64,000 nucleotides of DNA from Acinetobacter sp. WU_MDCI_Axc73 (GCF_025562455.1 NZ_JAHPRO010000004.1:62001-126000), one strand, 5' to 3'; numbered from the stretch's first letter, positions 9,737-19,087 are shown. Program-made: numbers and translations. The notes: generated by a model from the letters alone, not told the origin.

Positions 9737-9769
9737 AAAATCCTCACCTCAAATAGTTGAGGATTTTTT
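9737..9769. terminator. Bidirectional terminator between SCP2 gene and dtd
   Basis: AATCCTCA (9739-9746) pairs with TGAGGATT (9758-9765), with A runs on the left and T runs on the right. It serves both convergent genes; the dtd stop codon overlaps the T run. Confidence 0.8.
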
Positions 9770-10208
9770 ATTCCACTTCCAACTGGAAGGTGACTGGTCC
9801 ATCATTAACTAAATGCACTTTCATATCTGCTGCAAAAATACCAGTTTGCACATTTGTAAACTGATTTTGGGCATAAATTACAAGTTGTTCATACAATTCT
9901 TTAGCTTCGCTAGGTGGCATGGCAGGACCAAAATCTGGTCGTAAGCCTTTTTGGGTTTGCGCCATCAGGGTAAACTGGGAAACCAGCAATAATCCACCTT
10001 GAGCTTGGGATAAATTCCAGCCCATCTTGCCATTTTCATCATCGAAAATACGATATTTTAAAATTTTATCAATCAGTTTTTGACCCTTTTGCAACGTGTC
10101 TTCGCGGCCTAGTCCTAAAAAAACCAATAAACCTTGTTGAATTTCACCCGTGATTTGTCCATCGACGACCACCTTAGCCTGTAAAACTCGTTGTATTAAT
10201 GCACGCAT
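9768..10208 (-). CDS. dtd: D-aminoacyl-tRNA deacylase
   Basis: Dtd removes D-amino acids wrongly attached to tRNA. The 146-residue protein begins MRALIQRV, the family N-terminus, and contains VSQFTLMA and, near the end, NDGPVTF, the two active-site motifs. Four extra codons (MMMF) lie in frame upstream from 10220, but the family start is the ATG at 10208. It is convergent with the SCP2 gene and divergent from pncB. Confidence 0.95.
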   Translation of the reverse strand: MRALIQRVLQAKVVVDGQITGEIQQGLLVFLGLGREDTLQKGQKLIDKILKYRIFDDENGKMGWNLSQAQGGLLLVSQFTLMAQTQKGLRPDFGPAMPPSEAKELYEQLVIYAQNQFTNVQTGIFAADMKVHLVNDGPVTFQLEVE

Positions 10209-10372
10209 AAACATCATCATTTATTTAAACCGCGGTGATTTTACCAGAATTTATTTTTGTTTAACCAAATTCATGTACAACTCAAGTGACAATGCTTTAT
10301 ACAAATCCTTGCGATTTTAACGACTAAAATATGCTTTAATGCAATAAGTTTATCCAAATTACTGACACCTTT

Positions 10373-11581
10373 ATGTCACCAATTATTCATTCACTACTAG
10401 ATACAGATTTATATAAATTCACCATGTTACAGGTGGTATTACATAAGTTTCCGCAAACTCACAGTGTTTATCATTTTCGCTGTCGAAATTTAGAAGACAC
10501 GGTTTATCCATTAACGGATATTTTGCCTGAACTGGATGAACAATTAGACGATTTATGCACTTTGAAATTTAAAGACGATGAACTGCAATATTTGCGCAGT
10601 TTTCGTTTCATCAAAAGTGATTTCGTTGATTATCTAGAACTGTTTCAGTTAAAACGCCGCTTTATCAAAACCGGCATCGACGAAGAAGGTCGTTTGGATA
10701 TTTGGGTCGAAGGTCCCATGGTTCAGGCCATGATGTTTGAAATTTTTGTTCTGGCAATCGTTAACGAATTGTATTTTCGCCGTATCCGTAGTGATGCCGT
10801 TTTGGCGGAGGGTGAGCGCCGTTTGCAAGCCAAACTTGAGCTTTTAAAACAATATTCGTCGCAGCAACATCCAAATGACCCACCATTTCTGGTCTCAGAC
10901 TTTGGCACTCGTCGTCGTTATAGTTTTGAATGGCAAAAGCATGTGGTTGAAGAGTTGCATCAAGCCACACCTGATATTTTCCGTGGAACCAGTAATGTCT
11001 TGCTTGCCAAAGAGTTGGGAATTACTCCAATTGGTACCATGGCACATGAGTTCTTACAGGCTTTTCAGGCTTTAGATGTGCGGTTGCGTGATTTCCAAAA
11101 AGCAGCACTGGAAATGTGGGTACAGGAATATCGTGGGGATTTGGGGATTGCACTCACAGATGTGGTCGGAATGGATGCATTTTTGCGTGATTTCGATTTG
11201 TATTTTGCCAAGCTGTTTGATGGCTTACGTCATGATAGTGGAGATCCTTATGAATGGGGGGATAAGGCCTATGCGCATTATCGTCATCTCAAAATTGACA
11301 CCAAAACCAAGATGCTGACTTTTAGTGATGGGTTGAATCTGGAAAAAGCATGGCAATTGCATCAATACTTTAAGGATCGTTTTAAAGTTAGCTTTGGGAT
11401 CGGCACGAATCTCACCAATGATATGGGACAAACGCCACTGAATATTGTATTGAAACTGGTAGAATGTAATGGTCAATCTGTGGCAAAAATCTCGGATAGC
11501 CCAGGTAAAACCATGACTGATAACGATACTTTCTTGGCTTATTTACGTCAGGTTTTTGAAATTCCAGAAGAAATTGAATGA
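10373..11581 (+). CDS. pncB: Nicotinate phosphoribosyltransferase
   Basis: PncB converts nicotinate, PRPP and ATP into nicotinate mononucleotide in NAD salvage. The 402 residues start with the family pattern [13 protein letters not shown]. They contain [32 protein letters not shown] (the segment with the regulatory histidine just after, MAHE), and GIGTNLTND. The length is normal and the gene is monocistronic. Confidence 0.96.
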   Translation: MSPIIHSLLDTDLYKFTMLQVVLHKFPQTHSVYHFRCRNLEDTVYPLTDILPELDEQLDDLCTLKFKDDELQYLRSFRFIKSDFVDYLELFQLKRRFIKTGIDEEGRLDIWVEGPMVQAMMFEIFVLAIVNELYFRRIRSDAVLAEGERRLQAKLELLKQYSSQQHPNDPPFLVSDFGTRRRYSFEWQKHVVEELHQATPDIFRGTSNVLLAKELGITPIGTMAHEFLQAFQALDVRLRDFQKAALEMWVQEYRGDLGIALTDVVGMDAFLRDFDLYFAKLFDGLRHDSGDPYEWGDKAYAHYRHLKIDTKTKMLTFSDGLNLEKAWQLHQYFKDRFKVSFGIGTNLTNDMGQTPLNIVLKLVECNGQSVAKISDSPGKTMTDNDTFLAYLRQVFEIPEEIE

Positions 11582-11687
11582 TTTTATTTGGCTGATTTTC
11601 TGCTAACCATTGGTGAAAAATCATCAAAACCGTGAAAATGCTTATGTTAAGATCAAGCTACCTATTAATGCAACGCGATGATGTGCA

Positions 11688-12536
11688 ATGACGGCACCTG
11701 AATTTAACTTTGGCCTATTGATTGAGGCAGAAGATTTAGTTCCTTATCTGGGAAATGAACATCTACGCATTGTAGATTTGAGTCGTAGCTCAGTCTATGA
11801 ACAACTACATATTCCCCATGCGATTCATCTCAAGCCTAAGCAATTGGTGGCACAGCATGAAGACGCCACAGGTGTTTTGCCATCGACCGAGCAGCTTCAG
11901 CAATTGATCGAGTATCTAAATATCTCGCCTGACCATCATGTCGTGGTCTATGATGATGAAGGGGGTGCATGGGCAGGGCGTTTGATCTGGAATTTACATT
12001 GTCTCGGTTTCACGCGAACCAGTTTATTAAACGGCGGGATTCATGCATGGTTGGGTGCTGGTTTTCCAACGACTTCAGAGATCGAACCGATATCGCCTAT
12101 TGAAAATCTGGTGCAGGTTGATTTATCCAAAGTGGCTCAATATAAAATTGAATATGATGAGTTAAAACAGCAAGTGGATTCAAATAATATCCAATTATGG
12201 GACTGTCGAACCACAGATGAATACACGGGCTTACGTCTAGCCGCACGTCGCGGTGGTCACATTCCTACAGCACTTCATTTTGAATGGAGCACTGCACTTG
12301 ATCGTCAAAATCATCTAAAATTGCACCCGCTTGAACGTACCCAAGCCCGATTGGAACAAATAGGTTTTCAGTTTGATCAACCTGTGGTGGTTTATTGTCA
12401 ATCGCATCATCGTTCGGGGCTGGCTTATATTATTGGTCGTTTACTACAGTGGCCAATTCGTGCTTATGATGGGGCGTGGAGTGAATGGGGCAATCGCCTC
12501 GATAGTCCAATTATTACTGGAGAGAATCCGCTTTGA
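11688..12536 (+). CDS. Rhodanese-type sulfurtransferase
   Basis: The 282 residues form two rhodanese domains. The N-terminal domain (about 14-130) is inactive. The C-terminal domain carries the catalytic loop [11 protein letters not shown], with Cys237 as the persulfide-carrying residue, and the [11 protein letters not shown] motif near 175. The active loop differs from the CGSGVT of mercaptopyruvate sulfurtransferases, so the acceptor is uncertain. Its TGA stop overlaps the TTG start of psd, implying coupled translation. Confidence 0.88.
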   Translation: MTAPEFNFGLLIEAEDLVPYLGNEHLRIVDLSRSSVYEQLHIPHAIHLKPKQLVAQHEDATGVLPSTEQLQQLIEYLNISPDHHVVVYDDEGGAWAGRLIWNLHCLGFTRTSLLNGGIHAWLGAGFPTTSEIEPISPIENLVQVDLSKVAQYKIEYDELKQQVDSNNIQLWDCRTTDEYTGLRLAARRGGHIPTALHFEWSTALDRQNHLKLHPLERTQARLEQIGFQFDQPVVVYCQSHHRSGLAYIIGRLLQWPIRAYDGAWSEWGNRLDSPIITGENPL

Positions 12537-13390
12537 GTTTTACATCACGATTAAAAAAAGACTTATTTATTAAAGCTCAATCGCTTGTTCCTCAGCATCA
12601 GCTCAGCCGAGTAGTGGGTAAAGTCGCTGCTAGTGAAAATGTGGTCGTTAGAACCGCAGTGATTCAGGCATTTAAAGCGAAATATGGCATCGATCTTTCG
12701 ATTGCTCAGCAGGCTAATGCCCTAAAGTACAAATCTTTTAACGAGTTTTTTACGCGTGCCTTAAAAGACGGAGTACGTGTCGTTGATGATTCCGCGACGA
12801 GTATCGTATCACCAGCAGATGGCGCAATTTCTCAGCTTGGAACAATTAATGATGGCGATATTTTTCAGGCGAAAGGTCAAAGTTTCTCTGTTGACAAGTT
12901 GATCGGCGATCCGCAATTGGCAGAGCCATTTAAAAATGGTCAATTTGCCACAGTATATTTATCGCCACGAGATTATCATCGTGTGCATATGCCATTTTCG
13001 GGAACATTGACTGAAACGTTATATGTGCCGGGTGAATTATTTTCTGTCAATCAAGTCACGGCTGAAAATATACCAGGATTATTTGCCCGTAATGAACGCA
13101 TGGTCTGTTTATTTGATACTGAACTCGGTCGGATGGCTGTGGTTTTGGTGGGTGCTATGATCGTGGCGGGGATTGAGACTGTGGCAACGGGTAAAGTCAA
13201 ACCGACTGGTCGCTTAGAATTGCAACAACATCAAATGAAACTTGAAAAAGGCGCTGAATTGGGACGTTTTTATTTAGGTTCAACCGCCGTTGTATTATTT
13301 GAAAAAGATAAAATGGCATGGGAAAAGCAGTTTAAAGCCAATTCCGTCGTGGTGATGGGTGAAAAACTGGGACAATCTACCAAACAGTAA
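12533..13390 (+). CDS. psd: Phosphatidylserine decarboxylase proenzyme
   Basis: Psd makes phosphatidylethanolamine at the inner membrane. The 285-residue proenzyme contains the self-cleavage motif LGST with cleavage expected before Ser250, giving a beta chain and a short alpha chain with an N-terminal pyruvoyl group. [11 protein letters not shown] and YHRVHMP match the family. The start is TTG, overlapping the stop of the upstream rhodanese gene as TTGA. There is no better ATG nearby and the N-terminal sequence is family-like. Confidence 0.93.
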   Translation: MSFTSRLKKDLFIKAQSLVPQHQLSRVVGKVAASENVVVRTAVIQAFKAKYGIDLSIAQQANALKYKSFNEFFTRALKDGVRVVDDSATSIVSPADGAISQLGTINDGDIFQAKGQSFSVDKLIGDPQLAEPFKNGQFATVYLSPRDYHRVHMPFSGTLTETLYVPGELFSVNQVTAENIPGLFARNERMVCLFDTELGRMAVVLVGAMIVAGIETVATGKVKPTGRLELQQHQMKLEKGAELGRFYLGSTAVVLFEKDKMAWEKQFKANSVVVMGEKLGQSTKQ

Positions 13391-13398
13391 ATCTAAAT

Positions 13399-13432
13399 AA
13401 AAAAATGTCCGATAAGTGTTCGGGCATTTTTT
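13399..13432 (+). terminator. Intrinsic terminator of psd
   Basis: AATGTCCGA and TTCGGGCATT (about 13403-13428) form a hairpin with one G-T pair, flanked by an A run and a T run, shortly after the psd stop. Confidence 0.8.
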
Positions 13433-13552
13433 ATATTTGCGTAATAATATTAGCCGCATCTTGGACCTAGCCCATTCTATAAATGCTTATATAAACAAGT
13501 AAGCAACTCTTGATCATCTATTTTTCTAGTTGAATTAAAAATTATTTTTCTA

Positions 13553-13580
13553 ATAAAAAAGGCATCTATATGGACACCTT
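13553..13580 (-). terminator. Intrinsic terminator of the small winged-helix-like gene
   Basis: On the minus strand AAGGTGTC (13580-13573) pairs with GATGCCTT (13566-13559) through two G-T pairs and is followed by six T. It lies about 20 bp past the stop codon at 13598. Confidence 0.6.
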
Positions 13581-13597
13581 TCCTTTGAATCTAATTT

Positions 13598-13927
13598 TTA
13601 CTTTAAATTGTAGTCTATGAATTTCTGAAGACGTGGATCATTAGCCTTCAAGATCATAATGTCTGTTGGTTCAAACCAATAAACATATTCATAGGTGGCT
13701 GTACCTACACCTGAAGTAGTAGTACGTGACTTCTGTTTCAAATAAGGTTGCCAGTTAAACTTAACCCGTATCTTACTCATTACGGCTGCGGCATGAGGAC
13801 AATCAATGTAATCCATCATTTCAGCATTGGTAATATGTGCTCCACTTAACAATTTAGCTAAGATTTTCGCAGCATATGAGTTTAATTCAGGAAGCTTATA
13901 AGAATAAGCAGTTGATGTAGTTGACAT
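13598..13927 (-). CDS. Small hypothetical protein with winged-helix-like N-terminus
   Basis: I do not recognise this 109-residue protein. Residues about 14-50 (KILAKLLSGAHITNAEMMDY and following) resemble the helix-turn-helix segment of small phage or island proteins that choose a DNA site. The rest has aromatic residues and an EYVYWFEP strand. The frame extends 18 codons further upstream, but the ATG at 13927 has a strong AGGAGG site just before it and is chosen. It has its own terminator and stands alone in an AT-rich, gene-poor stretch, which hints at acquired DNA. Confidence 0.65.
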   Translation of the reverse strand: MSTTSTAYSYKLPELNSYAAKILAKLLSGAHITNAEMMDYIDCPHAAAVMSKIRVKFNWQPYLKQKSRTTTSGVGTATYEYVYWFEPTDIMILKANDPRLQKFIDYNLK

Positions 13928-14169
13928 GAGAGTTTTCCTCCTCTCTGTTTGTCTATTAATACAAACAGTGGAAGTAATCACTCCTCAAATCAGATGAATT
14001 TATACACCAATGAACCACTGTTACACTTTTTTAGTTGTGCATTAGTTGTAACATCTGTAATATAAAATACCAGATTTAAGAAGTCGGTTAGCTAGAATTG
14101 CCGTTCTACTTTCCATAAAAGACTACTTGGATCCACCTTACATTTTCCTAGTTTACTAGGATTTACGAA

Positions 14170-14200
14170 TTAGCTGTGGCATTTTATGTCACAGCTTTTT
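14170..14200 (+). terminator. Orphan intrinsic terminator in the gene-poor region
   Basis: AGCTGTG (14172-14178) pairs with CACAGCT (14190-14196), followed by a T run. No plus-strand gene lies upstream until psd, which has its own terminator. It may therefore end a small RNA or a lost gene. Confidence 0.6.
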
Positions 14201-14556
14201 CGTGTCTGCAAAATATAACTTTCGCATGTGTTTAATCTTAGTTGAGCTTTCCTCAATACGCAAGTAATTATTTTGAAATAAATGTAAAAACCCCCTCTAT
14301 TTCGCACATAGTGGCACGTAGTGACTCACTATTATCTAACATGTGTAGATAGCATATTGCTATAAATCATCGTTTATGGCGCAAATGGTAGCTTAGAAAC
14401 GTATCATTTATACCATTGGTATAAGTTATAAAAACAAAAAATAGCGTCACAGCTTGTCGCATTGTGTCTTTATGTGTCTATAAATACTATATATAGTGTT
14501 TTCTATTTTGAACAAATTTAGGAAAATCTAACGGCTATCTAATACTCATTAAAGTT

Positions 14557-14781
14557 TTATTCCGTCACTAACGCTGCGATGTGTAGTGAAAGTGGTTCCG
14601 CTTGACTAATCTCTAGCTTAAAATTATCAAAGTTATTCCATTCGTTCATTTCTATACGTTTTGATTCTGTGAATGGTTGTGTTGATTCAAATAAGTTTTC
14701 ATCGAACTGTTTTAATTCTATGACTTCATCATTCACTTTCGGATTGATCGACTTAATGGCTCTGATAGAAATAAAGGCAAT
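14557..14781 (-). pseudogene. Possible 3' remnant of an unidentified gene
   Basis: The minus strand is open for 74 codons up to TAA at 14557, with protein-like composition (acidic and polar, ending SLHIAALVTE). The frame is closed by a stop immediately upstream at 14782. The only in-frame starts are GTG at 14736 and a later ATG, and neither has a ribosome-binding site. It looks like the tail of a gene whose front has decayed; no family was recognised. It could also be chance. Confidence 0.3.
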
Positions 14782-14866
14782 TTAAGTATATGATTAATAT
14801 AAATTTTTTATCTAATTGTTTTCTATGAACAGATAAATATAGTAAAAACTCATATGAGTTAAATGA

Positions 14867-14971
14867 TTTCAAGAGACTCTTTTCTCAGAAGAAGTTCAGG
14901 AGCAACAGAACTCATTAAATGAACGGATTCACTATACCGATTACAAAATAGATTTAGAGATCATAAATTGA
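14867..14971 (+). pseudogene. Possible C-terminal relic of a MerR-type regulator
   Basis: Thirty-four codons in one plus-strand frame read as a heptad-like helix (EEVQEQQNSLNERIHYTDYK, then IDLE) and end in TGA. This resembles the dimerisation helix at the end of MerR-family regulators. No start codon or DNA-binding part precedes it, and a stop lies directly upstream at 14864. The match is by eye and weak. Confidence 0.2.
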
Positions 14972-15036
14972 AACGATCTCTATGAATCATACAAAGTATA
15001 GTATTCATATGTGATGTAAATGCTTACTCAAGATAT

Positions 15037-16395
15037 TTACACCATCTGATACAAACGTTCTTTAGGAAAAACTGCCTTAAATAAAGAGCCATCATTTTCT
15101 TTGGATATCACATCCAGATAAGCACCGTGTTGCATCAAGACATGTTTAACAATCGCAAGTCCGAGACCTGTTCCGCCTGTGGCACGGCTTCGCGCGCTGT
15201 CCACCCGATAAAACCGCTCAGTTAAACGTGGTAAATGTTTGGGATCGATACCGATACCATTGTCCTGAACGGTAAAATAACCATGTTCGCCATCATCATG
15301 CCAACCAATGGTAATGATGCCGCCTTTGGGCGTATATTTAATCGCATTGGTAATCAGATTACTAAAGGCACTGGCAATTTCCATATCTGAACCAATCAGA
15401 TCACAGTGACTGTCGATATCCAGATTGAGCGTATGTCCATAATCGGCATTATACGCCTGTGCATCGTCAAACAATTGATTCATCAGACTTGGCATCTCAA
15501 TAATCTGATTTTTGGCAATTTTTTTATTATTTTCCAGATTTGAAAGCAGCAGTAAATCATTGACTAACGCATTCATGCGTTTGGTCTGGGATTGCATCTG
15601 ATCAAAGGCACGTTTCCAACGCGGATTTAAGTCTTCCTGATCGGTAAAGGTTTCAATGTAACCACTTAAGACCGTCAATGGTGTGCGGAGCTCATGTGAG
15701 ATATTGTCGACAAAATCTTTACGCATTTGTTCCAGATTATGCATACGAGTGACATCATAAGCGACTAGAAGTACACTATCGCCACCAAAAGGCGTCAATT
15801 TAATTTGGACATAATGGTCATCTAATACTGATGATTTTAGTTTGATGCCATCGGGTGCCTGATCAATATGGTTAAAATATTCAATAAAACTTGGTTGTCT
15901 TAAAATGCTGAGTATATTGGTGCCACGATCTAGTACTTTAATTCCTAAGAGTTTTTCTGAGGCAGGATTACACCATTCAATTTGATGTAAATCATCGACC
16001 AGTACGACTGCCTCATGCAAAGCGATCAAGGAGGATTGTGCCCGATCAATGAGTCCGACCATTTCTGCTTGAACAACACGTTCCTGTCTTTGAGCGCGAT
16101 AGACGTTAAACAGTAAAGCGCCCCAAATACCATTTAGATTGGGTGGTGTGTCATAAGGTCGGTTGGAGATCCATTCATTGACAATGTACAACGAGCGAAG
16201 TTGTAAACCAAAAAATATTAAAAATGCGATAAAAACACAGATACCTAAAGAGTCGAGACCAAATCCCACAAAACCTGCAATGATTAGCAAGAAAGCTAGT
16301 AATCTTAAATCTTGCTTTGCAAATGTCCATAAACTACTGTAACGGAAACGTTTATGTTCACGGGCAAGATCTGGAACGGGATAAGGTTCGTACAT
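15037..16395 (-). CDS. phoR: Phosphate regulon sensor histidine kinase
   Basis: PhoR senses phosphate status through the Pst transporter and PhoU and phosphorylates PhoB. The 452 residues show two membrane helices (about 29-47 and 50-68), a PAS domain (about 125-215), and the phosphoacceptor box DNISHELRTP with His234. A HATPase domain follows with ITNAIKYTP (N box), DNGIGI and TGGTGLGLAIV (G boxes). There is no large periplasmic loop, as expected for PhoR. It lies 11 bp downstream of phoB in the same operon. Confidence 0.95.
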   Translation of the reverse strand: MYEPYPVPDLAREHKRFRYSSLWTFAKQDLRLLAFLLIIAGFVGFGLDSLGICVFIAFLIFFGLQLRSLYIVNEWISNRPYDTPPNLNGIWGALLFNVYRAQRQERVVQAEMVGLIDRAQSSLIALHEAVVLVDDLHQIEWCNPASEKLLGIKVLDRGTNILSILRQPSFIEYFNHIDQAPDGIKLKSSVLDDHYVQIKLTPFGGDSVLLVAYDVTRMHNLEQMRKDFVDNISHELRTPLTVLSGYIETFTDQEDLNPRWKRAFDQMQSQTKRMNALVNDLLLLSNLENNKKIAKNQIIEMPSLMNQLFDDAQAYNADYGHTLNLDIDSHCDLIGSDMEIASAFSNLITNAIKYTPKGGIITIGWHDDGEHGYFTVQDNGIGIDPKHLPRLTERFYRVDSARSRATGGTGLGLAIVKHVLMQHGAYLDVISKENDGSLFKAVFPKERLYQMV

Positions 16396-16406
16396 AAATG
16401 ATGCTT

Positions 16407-17117
16407 TTAACCTGCTGCTAAATCCGCACGTGTTGAAAAACGATAGCCTGTACCACGTACAGTTTGTACAAATCGATCTGCACCAAAGGGTTCTAAAACT
16501 TTGCGTAAACGACGAATGTGTACATCAATCGTTCGATCTTCAATATACACGTTACCGCCCCAGACTTGGTCGAGTAATTGGGCACGTGTGTAGGCACGTT
16601 CTGGATGCGTCATAAAAAATGCCAATAAACGGTATTCAGTTGGGCCCATGTCCAAAATATTGGTTTCAAAGCTGACTCGTTGGCTAACAGGATCTAAAAT
16701 AAGTCCATTAGCATCAATGGCTTTTTCACCATTTAAAGCATTGGCACGACGTAATACAGCTTTAATTCTGGACACCAACTCACGTGTTGAAAAGGGTTTA
16801 GTCATATAGTCGTCTGCACCAGCATCCAGACCTTGAACCTTATGATCTTCTTCGCCACGAGCGGTGAGCATAATGACAGGAATTTCAGATAATGTCTCAT
16901 CGCGTTTTAAGCGACGACATAGATCCACCCCGCTGACACCGCCAGGTAACATCCAATCCAGTAAAATTAAAGCAGGACGCTGATCAACAATCATTTGATG
17001 TGCTTGTTTGGCATCTTCAGCCTGTAAACATTGAAAGCCCGCCATATCCAGTGAGGTATGAATCATTTCACGGATGGGAAGTTCGTCATCGACGATTAAA
17101 ATATAGTCATCTTTCAC
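16407..17117 (-). CDS. phoB: Phosphate regulon response regulator
   Basis: The 236-residue PhoB has a receiver domain (1-120) with the acidic pocket at Asp10-Asp11, phosphoacceptor Asp54 in LLDWMLPGG, and the conserved lysine in MTKPFS. An OmpR-type winged-helix domain (about 135-230) carries [16 protein letters not shown] and VRGTGYRF. The start is GTG at 17117, since no closer ATG keeps the receiver N-terminus. It leads the phoBR operon, and candidate PHO boxes lie 48-81 bp upstream, consistent with autoregulation. Confidence 0.96.
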   Translation of the reverse strand: MKDDYILIVDDELPIREMIHTSLDMAGFQCLQAEDAKQAHQMIVDQRPALILLDWMLPGGVSGVDLCRRLKRDETLSEIPVIMLTARGEEDHKVQGLDAGADDYMTKPFSTRELVSRIKAVLRRANALNGEKAIDANGLILDPVSQRVSFETNILDMGPTEYRLLAFFMTHPERAYTRAQLLDQVWGGNVYIEDRTIDVHIRRLRKVLEPFGADRFVQTVRGTGYRFSTRADLAAG

Positions 17118-17164
17118 AACGCAATTACCCTATTTAGTTTATTGAACGGCGTACCGTTTTATTT

Positions 17165-17198
17165 ATGACAGGCTTATTACAAAGATTAATTATGACAG
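17165..17198 (-). promoter_or_regulatory. Candidate PHO boxes upstream of phoB
   Basis: On the minus strand CTGTCAT occurs at 17198-17192 and again at 17171-17165, matching the PhoB half-site. The two lie 27 bp apart instead of the canonical 11 or 22, so the arrangement is not textbook. Two weaker half-sites (TTGTCAC at 17249-17243, TTGTCAT at 17282-17276) lie further upstream. Confidence 0.45.
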
Positions 17199-17319
17199 TA
17201 TCATTGCAGAATTGATCAGATACTGTTTTTTTAGCATGATTTGTGACAAAAAATTGCATATATGATGATCAATTCATGACAAAACAGTTTTTTTTCAGCA
17301 TGTTTTTGATCCTCACAAT

Positions 17320-18006
17320 TTATTTTTCTTGCTCAGAAAATGTCTGTAACAACGATAAAAACACTGTGCGGCAGGCAAAGAGTATATCTTCCTGAGACTG
17401 TTTAAATCCGCCCATCACCCAACGAATAGCAATTTGAGTGACATAACCATTTAGCCCTGTTGCAATTAAAGAGACTTCTTGTTCTGAATGTTGTAAATTC
17501 GGCATCATCAACATCACGAAAGCTTGAATCATACGGTCAAAACGTTGCATGGTTTCATGAATTGTGGCCTGATTGTGTAATTCTTGAACCAGCATGGCAT
17601 CAATATAAATGATACGGGCTAAACGAGGATCATCTTTCAAGGTAGATAATAATGCGCTGAGACCCGCATCAATCATTTTGGCTGGATCTGAAGCCGCTTG
17701 CATGACACCTTGCATGACATTTTGTTGTAAGGTTTCAATTAATTTTAAGAAAATGGTTTGAAATAAATCCTCACTTTTTTTGAAGGATTCATAAAAATAA
17801 CGTTCCGTTAGTTTGGCTTCATTACAGACATCTTTGACTGTGACCGAAAAAAAACCCTGTGTACCATAAGTTTCAATGCCTGCTTCAATCAGTTTTTCAC
17901 GACGTGCATGCTTACGTTCGGTTAAAGATAGTCCTTTAAACTGGCGTTCTTTATTGACCTTTGTCGGCTTGGGTATCGTATTTGAATCAGTTTCGGGTGT
18001 GGTCAT
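17320..18006 (-). CDS. TetR-family transcriptional regulator
   Basis: The 228-residue protein carries a TetR helix-turn-helix in residues about 33-80, with TYGTQGFFSVTVKDVCNEAK followed by LTERYFYESFKKSEDLF. A helical ligand-binding domain without an obvious inducer signature follows. The first 30 residues are a polar extension. It is divergent from an SDR gene, and the 195-bp space between the start codons contains a perfect 20-bp palindrome inside a promoter. It therefore probably represses the SDR gene and may respond to its substrate. Confidence 0.9.
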   Translation of the reverse strand: MTTPETDSNTIPKPTKVNKERQFKGLSLTERKHARREKLIEAGIETYGTQGFFSVTVKDVCNEAKLTERYFYESFKKSEDLFQTIFLKLIETLQQNVMQGVMQAASDPAKMIDAGLSALLSTLKDDPRLARIIYIDAMLVQELHNQATIHETMQRFDRMIQAFVMLMMPNLQHSEQEVSLIATGLNGYVTQIAIRWVMGGFKQSQEDILFACRTVFLSLLQTFSEQEK

Positions 18007-18111
18007 TGATCACAAGTGTCCTCGTTGGTTATGTAGAGTTTAGCAAGTTTTAAACAAAATAACCGCGTCAGTCATTTGTTTGAGTATTTACTCTAGATCG
18101 GATAGATTGTA

Positions 18112-18140
18112 TTGACAATATGTATTGTCAAAAATATAGT
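18112..18140 (+). promoter_or_regulatory. SDR promoter with embedded TetR-type operator
   Basis: TTGACA (18112-18117) and TATAGT (18135-18140) are separated by exactly 17 bp. The perfect palindrome TTGACAATATGTATTGTCAA occupies 18112-18131, covering the -35 box and most of the spacer. A dimeric repressor bound here would block RNA polymerase. The adjacent TetR gene is the obvious candidate repressor. Confidence 0.75.
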
Positions 18141-18201
18141 GGTTGAATCAGGTACATCAGCATGGGCTTGTGTACACCTATTGAAGGGAAAAGGTCAGGC
18201 A

Positions 18202-19038
18202 ATGAAAAATTTTAAAAATAAAGTCGCTGCGGTTACGGGAGCAGGTTCAGGTATAGGCCAGCAACTTGCTGTTTTATTGGCAAAAGAAGGTTGCCATTTG
18301 TCACTGAGCGATATCAATGAACAAGGACTTGCATCGACAGTAGAACTGCTTAAACCTTATAATATTCGTGTCACCACACAAAAGCTGGATGTATCGGATC
18401 GTAATGCTGTAAAAGCATGGGCTGAACAAACCGTTCAAAATCATGGCTCAGTCAATATGATCTTTAACAATGCTGGTGTGGCATTGGGGTCGACTGTTGA
18501 GGGTGCAAGTTACGAAGAACTTGAATGGATTGTGAATATTAATTTTTGGGGTGTCGTATATGGCACCAAAGAATTTTTACCATTTATTAAGCAAACTAAA
18601 GATGGACATATCGTCAATATTTCGAGTCTATTTGGTTTGATTTCACAACCGACTCAGTCGGCTTATAATGCAACAAAATTTGCAGTTCGTGGTTTTACCG
18701 AGTCATTGCGTCAAGAACTCGATATGCAAAATTGTGGAGTCAGCGCCCTGTGTGTACATCCAGGTGGGATTCGCACCAATATTGCCAATGCTGCAAAAAT
18801 GAATGACAGTCTAAAAACTTTGGGTATGCATCCTGAAAAATCGATTAAAGCATTTAATAAATTTTTGCGCTGTCCGCCAGAAGAAGCGGCACGTCAAATC
18901 TTAGAGGCAGTACGTAAAGATAAACGCCGTTTATTAATTGGTAATGATGCAAAAGTACTGGATCTGATGCAGCGTTTTCTACCGACAGGATATCAACGTG
19001 TTAGCGAATTTGGTACCAAATTGACCAATAAAATGTAA
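18202..19038 (+). CDS. Short-chain dehydrogenase/reductase
   Basis: The 278-residue protein is a classical SDR. It has the cofactor loop TGAGSGIG at 14-21, NNAGVA, and the catalytic Ser and YNATK pair. A C-terminal extension (RFLPTGYQRV) is common in lipid-active SDRs, though the substrate is not known. The frame is open 30 codons upstream, but that region holds the promoter spacer and -10 box. The ATG at 18202 has an AGG site before it and gives the proper N-terminus. It is expected to be controlled by the divergent TetR protein. Confidence 0.9.
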   Translation: MKNFKNKVAAVTGAGSGIGQQLAVLLAKEGCHLSLSDINEQGLASTVELLKPYNIRVTTQKLDVSDRNAVKAWAEQTVQNHGSVNMIFNNAGVALGSTVEGASYEELEWIVNINFWGVVYGTKEFLPFIKQTKDGHIVNISSLFGLISQPTQSAYNATKFAVRGFTESLRQELDMQNCGVSALCVHPGGIRTNIANAAKMNDSLKTLGMHPEKSIKAFNKFLRCPPEEAARQILEAVRKDKRRLLIGNDAKVLDLMQRFLPTGYQRVSEFGTKLTNKM

Positions 19039-19051
19039 TACAAAGTCGCTC

Positions 19052-19081
19052 AAAGCCCACTTAAAATATGTGGGCTTTTTT
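19052..19081. terminator. Terminator between SDR and MATE genes
   Basis: AAAGCCCAC (19052-19060) pairs with GTGGGCTTT (19070-19078), with a T run to the right. It ends the SDR transcript and could also stop convergent transcripts. Confidence 0.85.
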
Positions 19082-19087
19082 ATATGA

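Larger units (their letters stand above)
13928..15036. other. Gene-poor AT-rich region between the small gene and phoR
   Basis: About 1.1 kb has no intact gene. It contains a CCTAG/CTAGG hairpin (14147-14160), an intrinsic plus-strand terminator (14172-14199), a possible minus-strand gene remnant (14557-14781) and a short coding-like tail (14867-14971). No integrase, transposase, tRNA end or direct repeat that would mark an element was seen. Confidence 0.7.

Noticed and set aside
14557..14971. The two coding-like fragments as functional genes
   Set aside because: Both lack a start codon with a ribosome-binding site and are closed by stops directly upstream, so they are listed only as possible relics.
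13391..15036. Prophage or genomic island with attachment sites
   Set aside because: There is no integrase, tRNA target, direct repeat or phage structural gene.
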